A stretch of 64,000 bases of DNA from Chondrilla cf. caribensis (taxonomy: Eukaryota; Porifera; Demospongiae; Chondrillida; Chondrillidae), in contig OZ026550.1 of NCBI GenBank assembly GCA_964020155.1, positions 1 to 64,000 on the forward strand, in the 5' to 3' direction. The notes under the pieces were generated by a model. That model was not told the DNA's origin. It did not search any database and saw nothing but the letters and a program-made list of their open reading frames with translations. The first letter of the stretch is position 1; each line of letters opens with the position of its first letter. Positions 12,246 to 27,200 of this stretch are shown here, piece after piece. A program made the translations under genes and the position numbers.

Positions 12246-15200
12246 GAATACAAAAGTATACACATTTTTAAATGTGGCACAAGGTCACTGAAGAGAATTT
12301 TTGGTCGACATCAAAATGCATCTTTTTTGCTCAGAAGGACCGTACTAGGTCCCGGAGTGATACTATGCATTTGGATTAGATCTATAATGCATCACGTGCA
12401 CACAGGAGAGGCCGTGGTGACAACTTAAACAATTGACATCTTTTGGCTTGTCACCACGAGGATTATAGCGCACTCAGGACAATCAGAATGCTTACGAAAT
12501 TGTGTTGGTGAGTTAGGCATGGACACTAGGTAGCCCTTGGTGACCAGCAAAGAAATCTCAAATTGCTTAGGTGATCACCACAAGGCGTATTACACGCATA
12601 TATGAATGTACATACAAAGTATATACATTGGCAATAGGGGGGAAATTTTGGTCGACATCAAAATGCATCCTTTTGCTATCAGAAGGTAGCTACCAGGTCC
12701 AGGAGTGTGTCTGTGCATTTGGATTTGAGCTATGATGCATCACGTGCACACAGGAGAGGCCGTGGTGACAAGACCAAAAATTGACATTTTTTGGGCTTGT
12801 CACCACGAGGCTTATAGCGCACTCAGGACAATCAGAATGCTTACCAAATTGTGTTGGTGAGTTAGGCATGGACACTAGGTAGCCCTTGGTGACCAGAAAA
12901 GAAATCTCAAATTGCTTAGGTGATCACCACAAGGCGTATTACACGCATATATGAATGTATATACAAAGTATATACATTCTATTATATGTGGCACTGAGGG
13001 GAAATTTTGGTCGACATCAAAATGCAACTTTTTGCTATCAGAAGGTAGCTACCAGGTCCAGGAGTGTGTCTGTGCATTTGGATTTCAGCTATGATGCATC
13101 ACGGGAACACAGGAGAGGCCGTGGTGACAAGACCAAAAATTGACATTTTTTGGGCTTGTCACCACGAGGCTTATAGCGCAATCAGGACAATCAGAATGCT
13201 TACGAAATTGTGTTGGTGAGTTAGGCATGGACACTAGGTAGCCCTTGGTGACCAGCAAAGAAATCTCAAATTGTTTAGGTGATCACCCAAGGCGTAATAC
13301 ACTTATATATGAATCTACATACAAAGTATATGCATTGGCACTTGGGGGGAAATTTTGGTCGACATCAAAATGCAACTTTTTGCTATCAGAAGGTAGCTAC
13401 CAGGTCAAGGAGTATGTCTGTGCATTTGGATTTCAGCTATGATGCATCACGTGCACACAGGAGAGGCCGTGGTGACAAGACCAAAAATTGACATTTTTTG
13501 GGCTTGTCACCACGAGGCTTATAGCGCAATCAGGACAATCAGAATGCTTACGAAATTGTGTTGGTGAGTTAGGCATGGACACTAGGTAGCCCTTGGTGAC
13601 CAGAAAAGAAATCTCAAATTGCTTAGGTGATCACCACAAGGCGTAATACACGCATATATGAATCTACATACAAAGTATATACATTGGCAATAGGGGGAAA
13701 TTTTGGTCGACATCAAAATGCAACTGTTTGCTATCAGAAGGTAGGTACTAGGTCTAGGAGTGTGTCTGTGCATTTGGATTTGAGCTATGATGCATCACGT
13801 GCACACAGGAGAGGCCGTGGTGACAAGACCAAAAATTGACATTTTTTGGGCTTGTCACCACGAGGCTTATAGCGCAATCAGGACAATCAGAATGCTTACG
13901 AAATTGTGTTGGTGAGTTAGGCATGGACACTAGGTAGCCCTTGGTGACCAGAAAAGAAATCTCAAATTGCTTAGGTGATCACCCAAGGCGTAATACACGC
14001 ATATATGAATCTACATACAAAGTATATACATTGGCACTTGGGGGGAAATTTTGGTCGACATCAAAATGCAACTTTTTGCTATCAGAAGGTAGCTACCAGG
14101 TCCAGGAGTGTGTCTGTGCATTTGGATTTCAGCTATGATGCATCACGTGCACACAGGAGAGGCCGTGGTGACAAGACCAAAAATTGACATTTTTTGGGCT
14201 TGTCACCACGAGGCTTATAGCGCACTCAGGACAATCAGAATGCTTACGAAATTGTGTTGGTGAGTTAGGCATGGAAACTAGGTAGCCCTTGGTGACCAGA
14301 AAAGAAATCTCAAATTGTTTAGGTGATCACCCAAGGTGTAATACACTTATATATGAATATACATACAAAGTATATACATTGGAACTGGGGGGAAATTTTG
14401 GTCGACATCAAAATGCATCCTTTTTGCTATCAGAAGGTAGCTACCAGGTCCAGGAGTGAGTCTGTGCATTTGGATTTCAGCTATGATGCATCACGTGCAC
14501 ACAGGAGAGGCCGTGGTGACAAGACCAAAAATTGACATTTTTTGGGCTTGTCACCACGAGGCTTATAGCGCACTCAGGACAATCAGAATGCTTGCAAAAT
14601 TGTGTTGGTGAGTTAGGCATGGACACTAGGTAGCCCTTGGTGACCGGAAAAGAAATCTCAAATTGTTTAGGTGATCACCCAAGGCGTAATACACACATAT
14701 ATGAATCTACATACAAAGTATATGCATTGGCAATAGGGGGAAATTTTGGTCGACATCAAAATGCAACTTTTTGTTATCAGAAGGTAGCTACCAGGTCCAG
14801 GAGTGAGTCTGTGCATTTGGATTTGAGCTATGATGCATCACGTGCACACAGGAGAGGCCGTGGTGACAAGACCAAAAATTGACATTTTTTGGGCTTGTCA
14901 CCACGAGGCTTATAGCGCAATCAGGACAATCAGAATGCTTGCGAAATTGTGTTGGTGAGTTAGGCATGGACACTAGGTAGCCCTTGGTGACCAGAAAAGA
15001 AATCTCAAATTGTTTAGGTGATCACCCAAGGCGTAATACACGCATATATGAATCTACATACAAAGTATATACATTGGCACTTGGGGGGAAATTTTGGTCG
15101 ACATCAAAATGCAACTTTTTGCTATCAGAAGGTAGCTACCAGGTCCAGGAGTGTGTCTGTGCATTTGGATTTCAGCTATGATGCATCACGTGCACACAGG

Positions 15201-18200
15201 AGAGGCCGTGGTGACAAGACCAAAAATTGACATTTTTTGGGCTTGTCACCACGAGGCTTATAGCGCACTCAGGACAATCAGAATGCTTGCAAAATTGTGT
15301 TGGTGAGTTAGGCATGGACACTAGGTAGCCCTTGGTGACCAGAAAAGAAATCTCAAATTGCTTAGGTGATCACCACAAAGCGTAATACACGCATATATGA
15401 ATCTACATACAAAGTATATACATTGGCACTTGGGGGGAAATTTTGGTCGACATCAAAATGCAACTTTTTGCTATCAGAAGGTAGCTACCAGGTCCAGGAG
15501 TATGTCTGTGCATTTGGATTTCAGCTATGATGCATCACGTGCACACAGGAGAGGCCGTGGTGACAAGACCAAAAATTGACATTTTTTGGGCTTGTCACCA
15601 CGAGGCTTATAGCGCACTCAGGACAATCAGAATGCTTACGAAATTGTGTTGGTGAGTTAGGCATGGACACTAGGTAGCCCTTGGTGACCAGAAAAGAAAT
15701 CTCAAATTGTTTAGGTGATCACCCAAGGCGTAATACACGCATATATGAATCTACATACAAAGTATATACATTGGAACTGGGGGGAAATTTTGGTCGACAT
15801 CAAAATGCATCTTTTTTGCTATCAGAAGGTAGCTACCAGGTCCAGGAGTGTGTCTGTGCATTTGGATTTCAGCTATGATGCATCACGTGCACACAGGAGA
15901 GGCCGTGGTGACAAGACCAAAAATTGACATTTTTTGGGCTTGTCACCACGAGGCTTATAGCGCACTCAGGACAAACAGAATGCTTACGAAATTGTGTTGG
16001 TGAGTTAGGCATGGACACTAGGTAGCCCTTGGTGACCAGAAAAGAAATCTCAAATTGCTTAGGTGATCACCCAAGGCGTAATACACGCATATAAGAATCT
16101 ACATACAAAGTATATACATTGGCAATAGGGGGAAATTTTGGTCGACATCAAAATGCAACTTTTTGCTATCAGAAGGTAGCTACCAGGTCCAGTAGTGAGT
16201 CTGTGCATTTGGATTTCAGCTATGATGCATCACGTGCACACAGGAGAGGCCGTGGTGACAAGACCAAAAATTGACATTTTTTGGGCTTGTCACCACGAGG
16301 CTTATAGCGCAATCAGGACAATCAGAATGCTTACGAAATTGTGTTGGTGAGTTAGGCATGGACACTAGGTAGCCCTTGGTGACCAGAAAAGAAATCTCAA
16401 ATTGTTTAGGTGATCACCCAAGGCGTAATACACTTATATATGAATCTACATACAAAGTATATACATTGGCAATAGGGGGAAATTTTGGTCGACATCAAAA
16501 TGCATCCTTTTTGCTATCAGAAGGTAGCTACCAGGTCCAGGAGTGTGTCTGTGCATTTGGATTTCAGCTATGATGCATCACGTGCACACAGGAGAGGCCG
16601 TGGTGACAAGACCAAAAATTGACATTTTTTGGGCTTGTCACCACGAGGCTTATAGCGCAATCAGGACAATCAGAATGCTTGCGAAATTGTGTTGGTGAGT
16701 TAGGCATGGACACTAGGTAGCCCTTGGTGACCAGAAAAGAAATCTCAAATTGCTTAGGTGATCACCCAAGGCGTAATACACGCATATATGAATCTACATA
16801 CAAAGTATATACATTGGCACTTGGGGGGAAATTTTGGTCGACATCAAAATGCAACTTTTTGCTATCAGAAGGTAGCTACCAGGTCCAGGAGTGAGTCTGT
16901 GCATTTGGATTTCAGCTATGATGCATCACGTGCACACAGGAGAGGCCGTGGTGACAAGACCAAAAATTGACATTTTTTGGGCTTGTCACCACGAGGCTTA
17001 TAGCGCACTCAGGACAATCAGAATGCTTGCGAAATTGTGTTGGTGAGTTAGGCATGGACACTAGGTAGCCCTTGGTGACCAGAAAAGAAATCTCAAATTT
17101 TTTAGGTGATCACCCAAGGCGTAATACACTTATATATGAATATACATACAAAGTATATACATTGGCACTGGGGGGGAATTTTGGTCGACATCAAAATGCA
17201 ACTTTTTGCTATCAGAAGGTAGCTACCAGGTCCAGGAGTGTGTCTGTGCATTTGGATTTCAGCTATGATGCATCACTTGCACACAGGAGAGGCCGTGGTG
17301 ACAAGACCAAAAATTGACATTTTTTGGGCTTGTCACCACGAGGCTTATAGCGCACTCAGGACAATCAGAATGCTTGCGAAATTGTGTTGGTGAGTTAGGC
17401 ATGGACACTAGGTAGCCCTTGGTGACCAGAAAAGAAATCTCAAATTGTTTAGGTGATCACCCAAGGCGTAATACACTTATATATGAATATACATACAAAG
17501 TATATACATTGGCACTGGGGGGAAATTTTGGTCGACATCAAAATGCAACTTTTTGTTATCAGAAGGTAGCTACCAGGTCCAGGAGTGTGTCTGTGCATTT
17601 GAATTTGAGCTATGATGCATCACGTGCACACAGGAGAGGCCGTGGTGACAAGACCAAAAATTGACATTTTTTGGGCTTGTCACCACGAGGCTTATAGCGC
17701 ACTCAGGACAATCAGAATGCTTGCGAAATTGTGTTGGTGAGTTAGGCATGGACACTAGGTAGCCCTTGGTGACCAGAAAAGAAATCTCAAATTGCTTAGG
17801 TGATCACCCAAGGCGTAATACACGCATATATGAATCCACATACAAAGTATATACATTGGCAATAGGGGGAAATTTTGGTCGACATCAAAATGCATCCTTC
17901 TTGCTATCAGAAGGTAGCTACCAGGTCCAGGAGTGTGTCTGTGCATTTGGATTTCAGCTATGATGCATCACGTGCACACAGGAGAGGCCGTGGTGACAAG
18001 ACCAAAAATTGACATTTTTTGGGCTTGACACCATGAGGCTTATAGCGCACTCAGGACAATCAGAATGCTTACGAAATTGTGTTGGTGAGTTAGGCATGGA
18101 CACTAGGTAGCCCTTGGTGACCAGAAAAGAAATCTTAAATTGCTTAGGTGATCACCCAAGGCGTAATACACGCATATATGAATCTACATACAAAGTATAT

Positions 18201-21200
18201 ACATTGGCAATAGGGGGAAATTTTGGTCGACATCAAAATGCATCCTTTTTGCTATCAGAAGGTAGCTACTAGGTCCAGGAGTGTGTCTGTGCATTTGGAT
18301 TTCAGCTATGATGCATCACGTGCACACAGGAGAGGCCGTGGTGACAAGACCAAAAATTGACATTTTTTGGGCTTGTCACCACGAGGCTTATAGCGCAATC
18401 AGGACAATCAGAATGCTTGCGAAATTGTGTTGGTGAGTTAGGCATGGACACTAGGTAGCCCTTGGTGACCAGAAAAGAAATCTCAAATTGCTGAGGTGAT
18501 CACCACAAGGCGGAATACACTTATATATGAATCTACATACAAAGTATATACATTGGCAATAGGGGGGAATTTTGGTCGACATCAAAATGCATCCTTTTTG
18601 CTATCAGAAGGTAGCTACCAGGTCCAGGAGTGTGTTTGTGCATTGGGATTTGAGCTATGATGCATCACGTGCACACACGAGAGGCCGTGGTGACAAGACC
18701 AAAAATTGACATTTTTTGGGCTTGTCACCACGAGGCTTATAGCGCACTCAGGACAATCAGAATGCTTGCGAAATTGTGTTGGTGAGTTAGGCATGGACAC
18801 TAGGTAGCCCTTGGTGACCAGAAAAGAAATCTCAAATTGCTTAGGTGATCACCACAAGGCGTATTACACGCATATATGAATGTACATACAAAGTATATAC
18901 ATTCTATTATTATGTGGCACTGGGGGGAAATTTTGGTCGACATCAAAATGCATCCTTTTTGCTATCAGAAGGTAGCTACCAGGTCCAGGAGTATGTCTGT
19001 GCATTTGGATTTGAGCTATGATGCATCACGTGCACACAGGAGAGGCCGTGGTGACAAGACCAAAAATTGACATTTTTTGGGCTTGTCACCACGAGGCTTA
19101 TAGCGCACTCAGGACAATCAGAATGCTTGCGAAATTGTGTTGGTGAGTTAGGCATGGACACTAGGTAGCCCTTGGTGACCAGCAAAGAAATCTCAAATTG
19201 TTTAGGTGATCACCCAAGGCGTAATACACTTATATATGAATCTACATACAAAGTATATACATTGGCACTGGGGGGAAATTTTGGTCGACATCAAAATGCA
19301 TCCTTTTTGCTATCAGAAGGTAGCTACCAGGTCCAGGAGTGTGTCTGTGCATTTGGATTTCAGCTATGATGCATCACGTGCACACAGGAGAGGCCGTGGT
19401 GACAAGACCAAAAATTGACATTTTTTGGGCTTGTCACCACGAGGGTTATAGCGCACTCAGGACAATCAGAATGCTTGCGAAATTGTGTTGGTGAGTTAGG
19501 CATGGACACTAGGTAGCCCTTGGTGACCAGCAAAGAAATCTTAAATTGCTTAGGTGATCACCCAAGGCGTAATACACGCATATATGAATGTACATACAAA
19601 GTATATACATTCTATTATATGTGGCACTGGGGGGAAATTTTGGTCGACATCAAAATGCATCCTTTTTGCTATCAGAAGGTAGCTACCAGGTCCAGGAGTG
19701 TGTCTGTGCATTTGGATTTCAGCTATGATGCATCACGTGCACACAGGAGAGGCCGTGGTGACAAGACCAAAAATTGACATTTTTTAGGCTTGTCACCACG
19801 AGGCTTATAGCGCACTCAGGACAATCAGAATGCTTGCGAAATTGTGTTGGTGAGTTAGGCATGGACACTAGGTAGCCCTTGGTGACCAGAAAAAAAATCT
19901 CAAATTGTTTAGGTGATCACCCAAGGCGTAATACACGCATATATGAATCTACATACAAAGTATATACATTGGCACTGGGGGGAAATTTTGGTCGACATCA
20001 AAATGCATCTTTTTTGCTATCAGAAGGTAGCTACCAGGTCCAGGAGTGTGTCTGTGCATTTGGATTTCAGCTATGATGCATCACGTGCACACAGGAGAGG
20101 CCGTGGTGACAAGACCAAAAATTGACATTTTTTGGGCTTGTCACCACGAGGCTTATAGCGCACTCAGGACAATCAGAATGCTTGCGAAATTGTGTTGGTG
20201 AGTTAGGCATGGACACTAGGTAGCCCTTGGTGACCAGCAAAGAAATCTCAAATTGCTTAGGTGATCACCCAAGGCGGAATACACGCATATATGAATCTAC
20301 ATACAAAGTATATACATTGGCAATGGGGGGAAATTTTGGTCGACATCAAAATGCATCCTTTATGCTATCAGAAGGTAGCTACCAGGTCCAGGAGTGTGTC
20401 TGTGCATTTGGATTTCAGCTATGATGCATCACGTGCACACAGGAGAGGCCGTGGTGACAAGACCAAAAATTGACATTTTTTGGGCTTGTCACCACGAGGC
20501 TCATAGCGCACTCAGGACAATCAGAATGCTTGCGAAATTGTGTTGGTGAGTTAGGCATGGACACTAGGTAGCCCTTGGTGACCAGAAAAGAAATCTCAAA
20601 TTGCTTAGGTGATCACCACAAGGCGTATTACACGCATATATGAATGTACATACAAAGTATATACATTCTATTATATGTGGCACTGGGGGGGAAATTTTGG
20701 TCGACATCAAAATGCATCCTTTTTGCTATCAGAAGGTAGCTACCAGGTCCAGGAGTGTGTCTGTGCATTTGGATTTCAGCTATGATGCATCACGTGCACA
20801 CAGGAGAGGCCGTGGTGACAAGACCAAAAATTGACATTTTTTGGGCTTGTCACCACGAGGCTTATAGCGCACTCAGGACAATCAGAATGCTTGCGAAATT
20901 GTGTTGGTGAGTTAGGCATGGACACTAGGTAGCCCTTGGTGACCAGCAAAGAAATCTCAAATTGTTTAGGTGATCACCCAAGGCGTAATACTCTTATATA
21001 TGAATCTACATACAAAGTATATACATTGGCAATAGGGGGAAATTTTGATTGACATCAAAATGCAACCTCTTGCTATCAGAAGGTAGCTACCAGGTCCAGG
21101 AGTGTGTCTGTGCATTTGGATTTCAGCTATGATGCATCACGTGCACACAGGAGAGGCCGTGGTGACAAGACCAAAAATTGACATTTTTTGGGCTTGTCAC

Positions 21201-24200
21201 CACGAGGGTTATAGCGCACTCAGGACAATCAGAATGCTTGCGAAATTGTGTTGGTGAGTTAGGCATGGACACTAGGTAGCCCTTGGTGACCAGAAAAGAA
21301 ATCTTAAATTGCTTAGGTGATCACCCAAGGCGTAATACACTTATATATGAATCTACATACAAAGTATATACATTGGCAATAGGGGGAAATTTTGGTCGAC
21401 ATCAAAATGCAACTTTTTGCTATCAGAAGGTAGCTACCAGGTCCAGGAGTGTGTCTGTGCATTTGGATTTCAGCTATGATGCATCACGTGCACACAGGAG
21501 AGGCCGTGGTGACAAGACCAAAAATTGACATTTTTTGGGCTTGTCACCACGAGGCTTATAGCGCAATCAGGACAATCAGAATGCTTGCGAAATTGTGTTG
21601 GTGAGTTAGGCATGGACACTAGGTAGCCCTTGGTGACCAGCAAAGAAATCTCAAATTGTTTAGGTGATCACCCAAGGCGTAATACACGCATATATGAATC
21701 TACATACAAAGTATATACATTGGCAATGGGGGGAAATTTTGGTCGACATCAAAATGGAACTTTTTGCTATCAGAAGGTAGCTACTAGGTCCAAAAGAGTG
21801 TCTGTGCATTTGGATTTGAGCTATGATGCATCACGTGCACACAGGAGAGGCCGTGGTGACAAGACCAAAAATTGACATTTTTTGGGCTTGTCACCACGAG
21901 GCTTATAGCGCACTCAGGACAATCAGAATGCTTGCGAAATTGTGTTGGTGAGTTAGGCATGGACACTAGGTAGCCCTTGGTGACCAGAAAAGAAATCTCA
22001 AATTGCTTAGGTGATCACCACAAGGCGTATTACACGCATATATGAATGTACATACAAAGTATATACATTCTATTATATGTGGCACTGGGGGGAAATTTTG
22101 GTCGACATCAAAATGCATCCTTTTTGCTATCAGAAGGTAGCTACCAGGTCCAGGAGAGTGTCTGTGCATTTGGATTTCAGCTATGATGCATCACGTGCAC
22201 ACAGGAGAGGCCGTGGTGACAAGACCAAAAATTGACATTTTTTGGGCTTGTCACCACGAGGCTTATAGCGCACTCAGGACAATCAGAATGCTTGCGAAAT
22301 TGTGTTGGTGAGTTAGGCATGGACACTAGGTAGCCCTTGGTGACCAGAAAAGAAATCTCAAATTGCTTAGGTGATCACCCAAGGCAGAATACACTTATAT
22401 ATGAATCTACATACAAAGTATATACATTGGCAATAGGGGGGAATTTTGGTCGACATCAAAATGCATCCTTTTTGCTATCAGAAGGTAGCTACCAGGTCCA
22501 GGAGTGTGTTTGTGCATTGGGATTTGAGCTATGATGCATCACGTGCACACACGAGAGGCCGTGGTGACAAGACCAAAAATTGACATTTTTTGGGCTTGTC
22601 ACCACGAGGGTTATAGCGCACTCAGGACAATCAGAATGCTTGCGAAATTGTGTTGGTGAGTTAGGCATGGACACTAGGTAGCCCTTGGTGACCAGAAAAG
22701 AAATCTCAAATTGCTTAGGTGATCACCACAAGGCGTATTACACGCATATATGAATCTACATACAAAGTATATACATTCTATTATATGTGGCACTGGGGGG
22801 GAAATTTTGGTCGACATCAAAATGCATCCTTTTTGCTATCAGAAGGTAGCTACTAGGTCCAGGAGTGTGTCTGTGCATTTGGATTTCAGCTATGATGCAT
22901 CACGTGCACACAGGAGAGGCCGTGGTGACAAGACCAAAAATTGACATTTTTTGGGCTTGTCACCACGAGGCTCATAGCGCACTCAGGACGATCAGAATGC
23001 TTGCGAAATTGTGTTGGTGAGTTAGGCATGGACACTAGGTAGCCCTTGGTGACCAGAAAAGAAATCTCAAATTGCTTAGGTGATCACCACAAGGCGTATT
23101 ACACGCATATATGAATCTACATACAAAGTATATACATTCTATTATATGTGGCACTGGGGGGAAATTTTGGTCGACATCAAAATGCATCCTTTTTGCTATC
23201 AGAAGGTAGCTACCAGGTCCAGGAGTGTGTCTGTGCATTTGGATTTCAGCTATGATGCATCATGTGCACACAGGAGAGGCCGTGGTGACAAGACCAAAAA
23301 TTGACATTTTTTGGGCTTGTCACCACGAGGCTTATAGCGCACTCAGGACAATCAGAATGCTTGCGAAATTGTGTTGGTGAGTTAGGCATGGACACTAGGT
23401 AGCCCTTGGTGACCAGAAAAGAAATCTCAAATTGTTTAGGTGATCACCCAAGGCGTAATACACCTATATATGAATCTACATACAAAGTATATACATTCTA
23501 TTATATGTGGCACTGGGGGGAAATTTTGGTCGACATCAAAATGCATCCTTTTTGCTATCAGAAGGTAGCTACCAGGTCCAGGAGTGTGTCTGTGCATTTG
23601 CATTTCAGCTATGATGCATCACGTGCACACAGGAGAGGCCGTGGTGACAAGACCAAAAATTGACATTTTTTGGGCTTGTCACCACGAGGCTTATAGCGCA
23701 CTCAGGACAATCAGAATGCTTGCGAAATTGTGTTAGTGAGTTAGGCATGGACACTAGGTAGCCCTTAGTGACCAGAAAAGAAATCTCAAATTGCTTAGGT
23801 GATCACCACAAGGCGTATTACACGCATATATGAATGTACATACAAAGTATATACATTCTATTATATGTGGCACTGGGGGGAAATTTTGGTCGACATCAAA
23901 ATGCATCCTTTATGCTATCAGAAGGTAGCTACCAGGTCAAGGAGTGTGTCTGTGCATTTGGATTTCAGCTATGATGCATCACGTGCACACAGGAGAGGCC
24001 GTGGTGACAAGACCAAAAATTGACATTTTTTGGGCTTGTCACCATGAGGCTTATAGCGCAATCAGGACAATCAGAATGCTTGCAAAATTGTGTTGGTGAG
24101 TTAGGCATGGACACTAGGTAGCCCTTGGTGACCAGAAAAGAAATCTTAAATTGTTTAGGTGATCACCCAAGGCGTAATACATGCATATATGAATCTACAT

Positions 24201-27200
24201 ACAAAGTATATACATTGGCACTGGGGGGAAATTTTGGTCGACATCAAAATGCATCCTTTTTGCTATCAGAAGGTAGCTACCAGGTCCAGGAGTGTGTCTG
24301 TGCATTTGGATTTCAGCTATGATGCATCATGTGCACACAGGAGAGGCCGTGGTGACAAGACCAAAAATTGACATTTTTTGGGCTTGTCACCACGAGGCTT
24401 ATAGCGCACTCAGGACAATCAGAATGCTTGCGAAATTGTGTTGGTGAGTTAGGCATGGACACTAGGTAGCCCTTGGTGACCAGAAAAGAAATCTCAAATT
24501 GTTTAGGTGATCACCCAAGGCGTAATACACCTATATATGAATCTACATACAAAGTATATACATTCTATTATATGTGGCACTGGGGGGAAATTTTGGTCGA
24601 CATCAAAATGCATCCTTTTTGCTATCAGAAGGTAGCTACCAGGTCCAGGAGTGTGTCTGTGCATTTGGATTTCAGCTATGATGCATCACGTGCACACAGG
24701 AGAGGCCGTGGTGACAAGACCAAAAATTGACATTTTTTGGGCTTGTCACCACGAGGCTTATAGCGCACTCAGGACAATCAGAATGCTTGCGAAATTGTGT
24801 TGGTGAGTTAGGCATGGACACTAGGTAGCCCTTGGTGACCAGAAAAGAAATCTCAAATTGCTTAGGTGATCACCACAAGGCGTATTACACGCATATATGA
24901 ATCTACATACAAAGTATATACATTCTATTATATGTGGCACTGAGGGGAAATTTTGGTCGACATCAAAATGCATCCTTTTTGCTATCAGAAGGTAGCTACC
25001 AGGTCCAGGAGTGTGTCTGTGCATTTGGATTTCAGCTATGATGCATCACGTGGACACAGGAGAGGCCGTGGTGACAAGACCAAAAATTGACATTTTTTAG
25101 GCTTGTCACCACGAAGCTTATAGCGCACTCAGGACAATCAGAATGCTTGCGAAATTGTGTTGGTGAGTTAGGCATGGACACTAGGTAGCCCTTGGTGACC
25201 AGAAAAGAAATCTCAAATTGCTTAGGTGATCACCACAAGGCGTATTACACGCATATATGAATGTACATACAAAGTATATACATTCTATTATATGTGGCAC
25301 TGGGGGGAAATTTTGGTCGACATCAAAATGCATCCTTTATGCTATCAGAAGGTAGCTACTAGGTCCAGGAGAGTGTCTGTGCATTTGGATTTCAGCTATG
25401 ATGCATCACGTGCACACAGGAGAGGCCGTGGTGACAAGACCAAAAATTGACATTTTTTGGGCTTGTCACCACGAGGCTTATAGCGCACTCAGGACAATCA
25501 GAATGCTTGCGAAATTGTGTTGGTGAGTTAGGCATGGACACTAGGTAGCCCTTGGTGACCAGAAAAGAAATCTCAAATTGCTTAGGTGATCACCCAAGGC
25601 GGAATACACGCATATATGAATCTACATACAAAGTATATACATTGGCAATAGGGGGAAATTTTGGTCGACATCAAAATGCATCCTTTTTGCTATCAGAAGG
25701 TAGCTACCAGGTCCAGGAGTGTGTCTGTGCATTTGGATTTCAGCTATGATGCATCACGTGCACACAGGAGAGGCCGTGGTGACAAGACCAAAAATTGACA
25801 TTTTTTAGGCTTGTCACCACGAAGCTTATAGCGCACTCAGGACAATCAGAATGCTTGCGAAATTGTGTTGGTGAGTTAGGCATGGACACTAGGTAGCCCT
25901 TGGTGACCAGAAAAGAAATCTCAAATTGCTTAGGTGATCACCACAAGGCGTATTACACGCATATATGAATGTACATACAAAGTATATACATTCTATTATA
26001 TGTGGCACTGGGGGGAAATTTTGGTCGACATCAAAATGCATCCTTTATGCTATCAGAAGGTAGCCACTAGGTCCAGGAGAGTGTCTGTGCATTTGGATTT
26101 CAGCTATGATGCATCACGTGTACACAGGAGAGGCCGTGGTGACAAGACCAAAAATTGACATTTTTTGGGCTTGTCACCACGAGGCTTATTGCGCACTCAG
26201 GACAATCAGAATGCTTGCGAAATTGTGTTGGTGAGTTAGGCATGGACACTAGGTAGCCCTTGGTGACCAGCAAAGAAATCTTAAATTGCTTAGGTGATCA
26301 CCCAAGGCGTAATACACGCATATATGAATCTACATACAAAGTATATACATTGGCAATAGGGGGAAATTTTGGTCGACATCAAAATGCACCCTTCTTGTTA
26401 TCAGAAGGTAGCTACCAGGTCCAGGAGTGTGTCTGTGCATTTGGATTTCAGCTATGATGCATCACGTGCACACAGGAGAGGCCGTGGTGACAAGACCAAA
26501 AATTGACATTTTTTGGGCTTGTCACCACGAGGCTTATAGCGCACTCAGGACAATCAGAATGCTTGCGAAATTGTGTTGGTGAGTTAGGCATGGACACTAG
26601 GTAGCCCTTGGTGACCAGAAAAGAAATCTCAAATTGCTTAGGTGATCACCACAAGGCGTATTACACGCATATATGAATGTACATACAAAGTATATACATT
26701 CTATTATATGTGGCACTGGGGGGGAAATTTTGGTCGACATCAAAATGCATCCTTTTTGCTATCAGAAGGTAGCTACTAGGTCCAGGAGTGTGTCTGTGCA
26801 TTTGGATTTCAGCTATGATGCATCACGTGCACACAGGAGAGGCCGTGGTGACAAGACCAAAAATTGACATTTTTTGGGCTTGTCACCACGAGGCTTATAG
26901 TGCACTCAGGACAATCAGAATGCTTGCGAAATTGTGTTGGTGAGTTAGGCATGGACACTAGGTAGCCCTTGGTGACCAGAAAAGAAATCTCAAATTGCTT
27001 AGGTGATCACCACAAGGCGTATTACACGCATATATGAATGTACATACAAAGTATATACATTCTATTATATGTGGCACTGGGGGGAAATTTTGGTCGACAT
27101 CAAAAGGCATCCTTTTTGCTATCAGAAGGTAGCTACCAGGTCCAGGAGTGTGTCTGTGCATTTGGATTTCAGCTATGATGCATCACGTGCACACAGGAGA

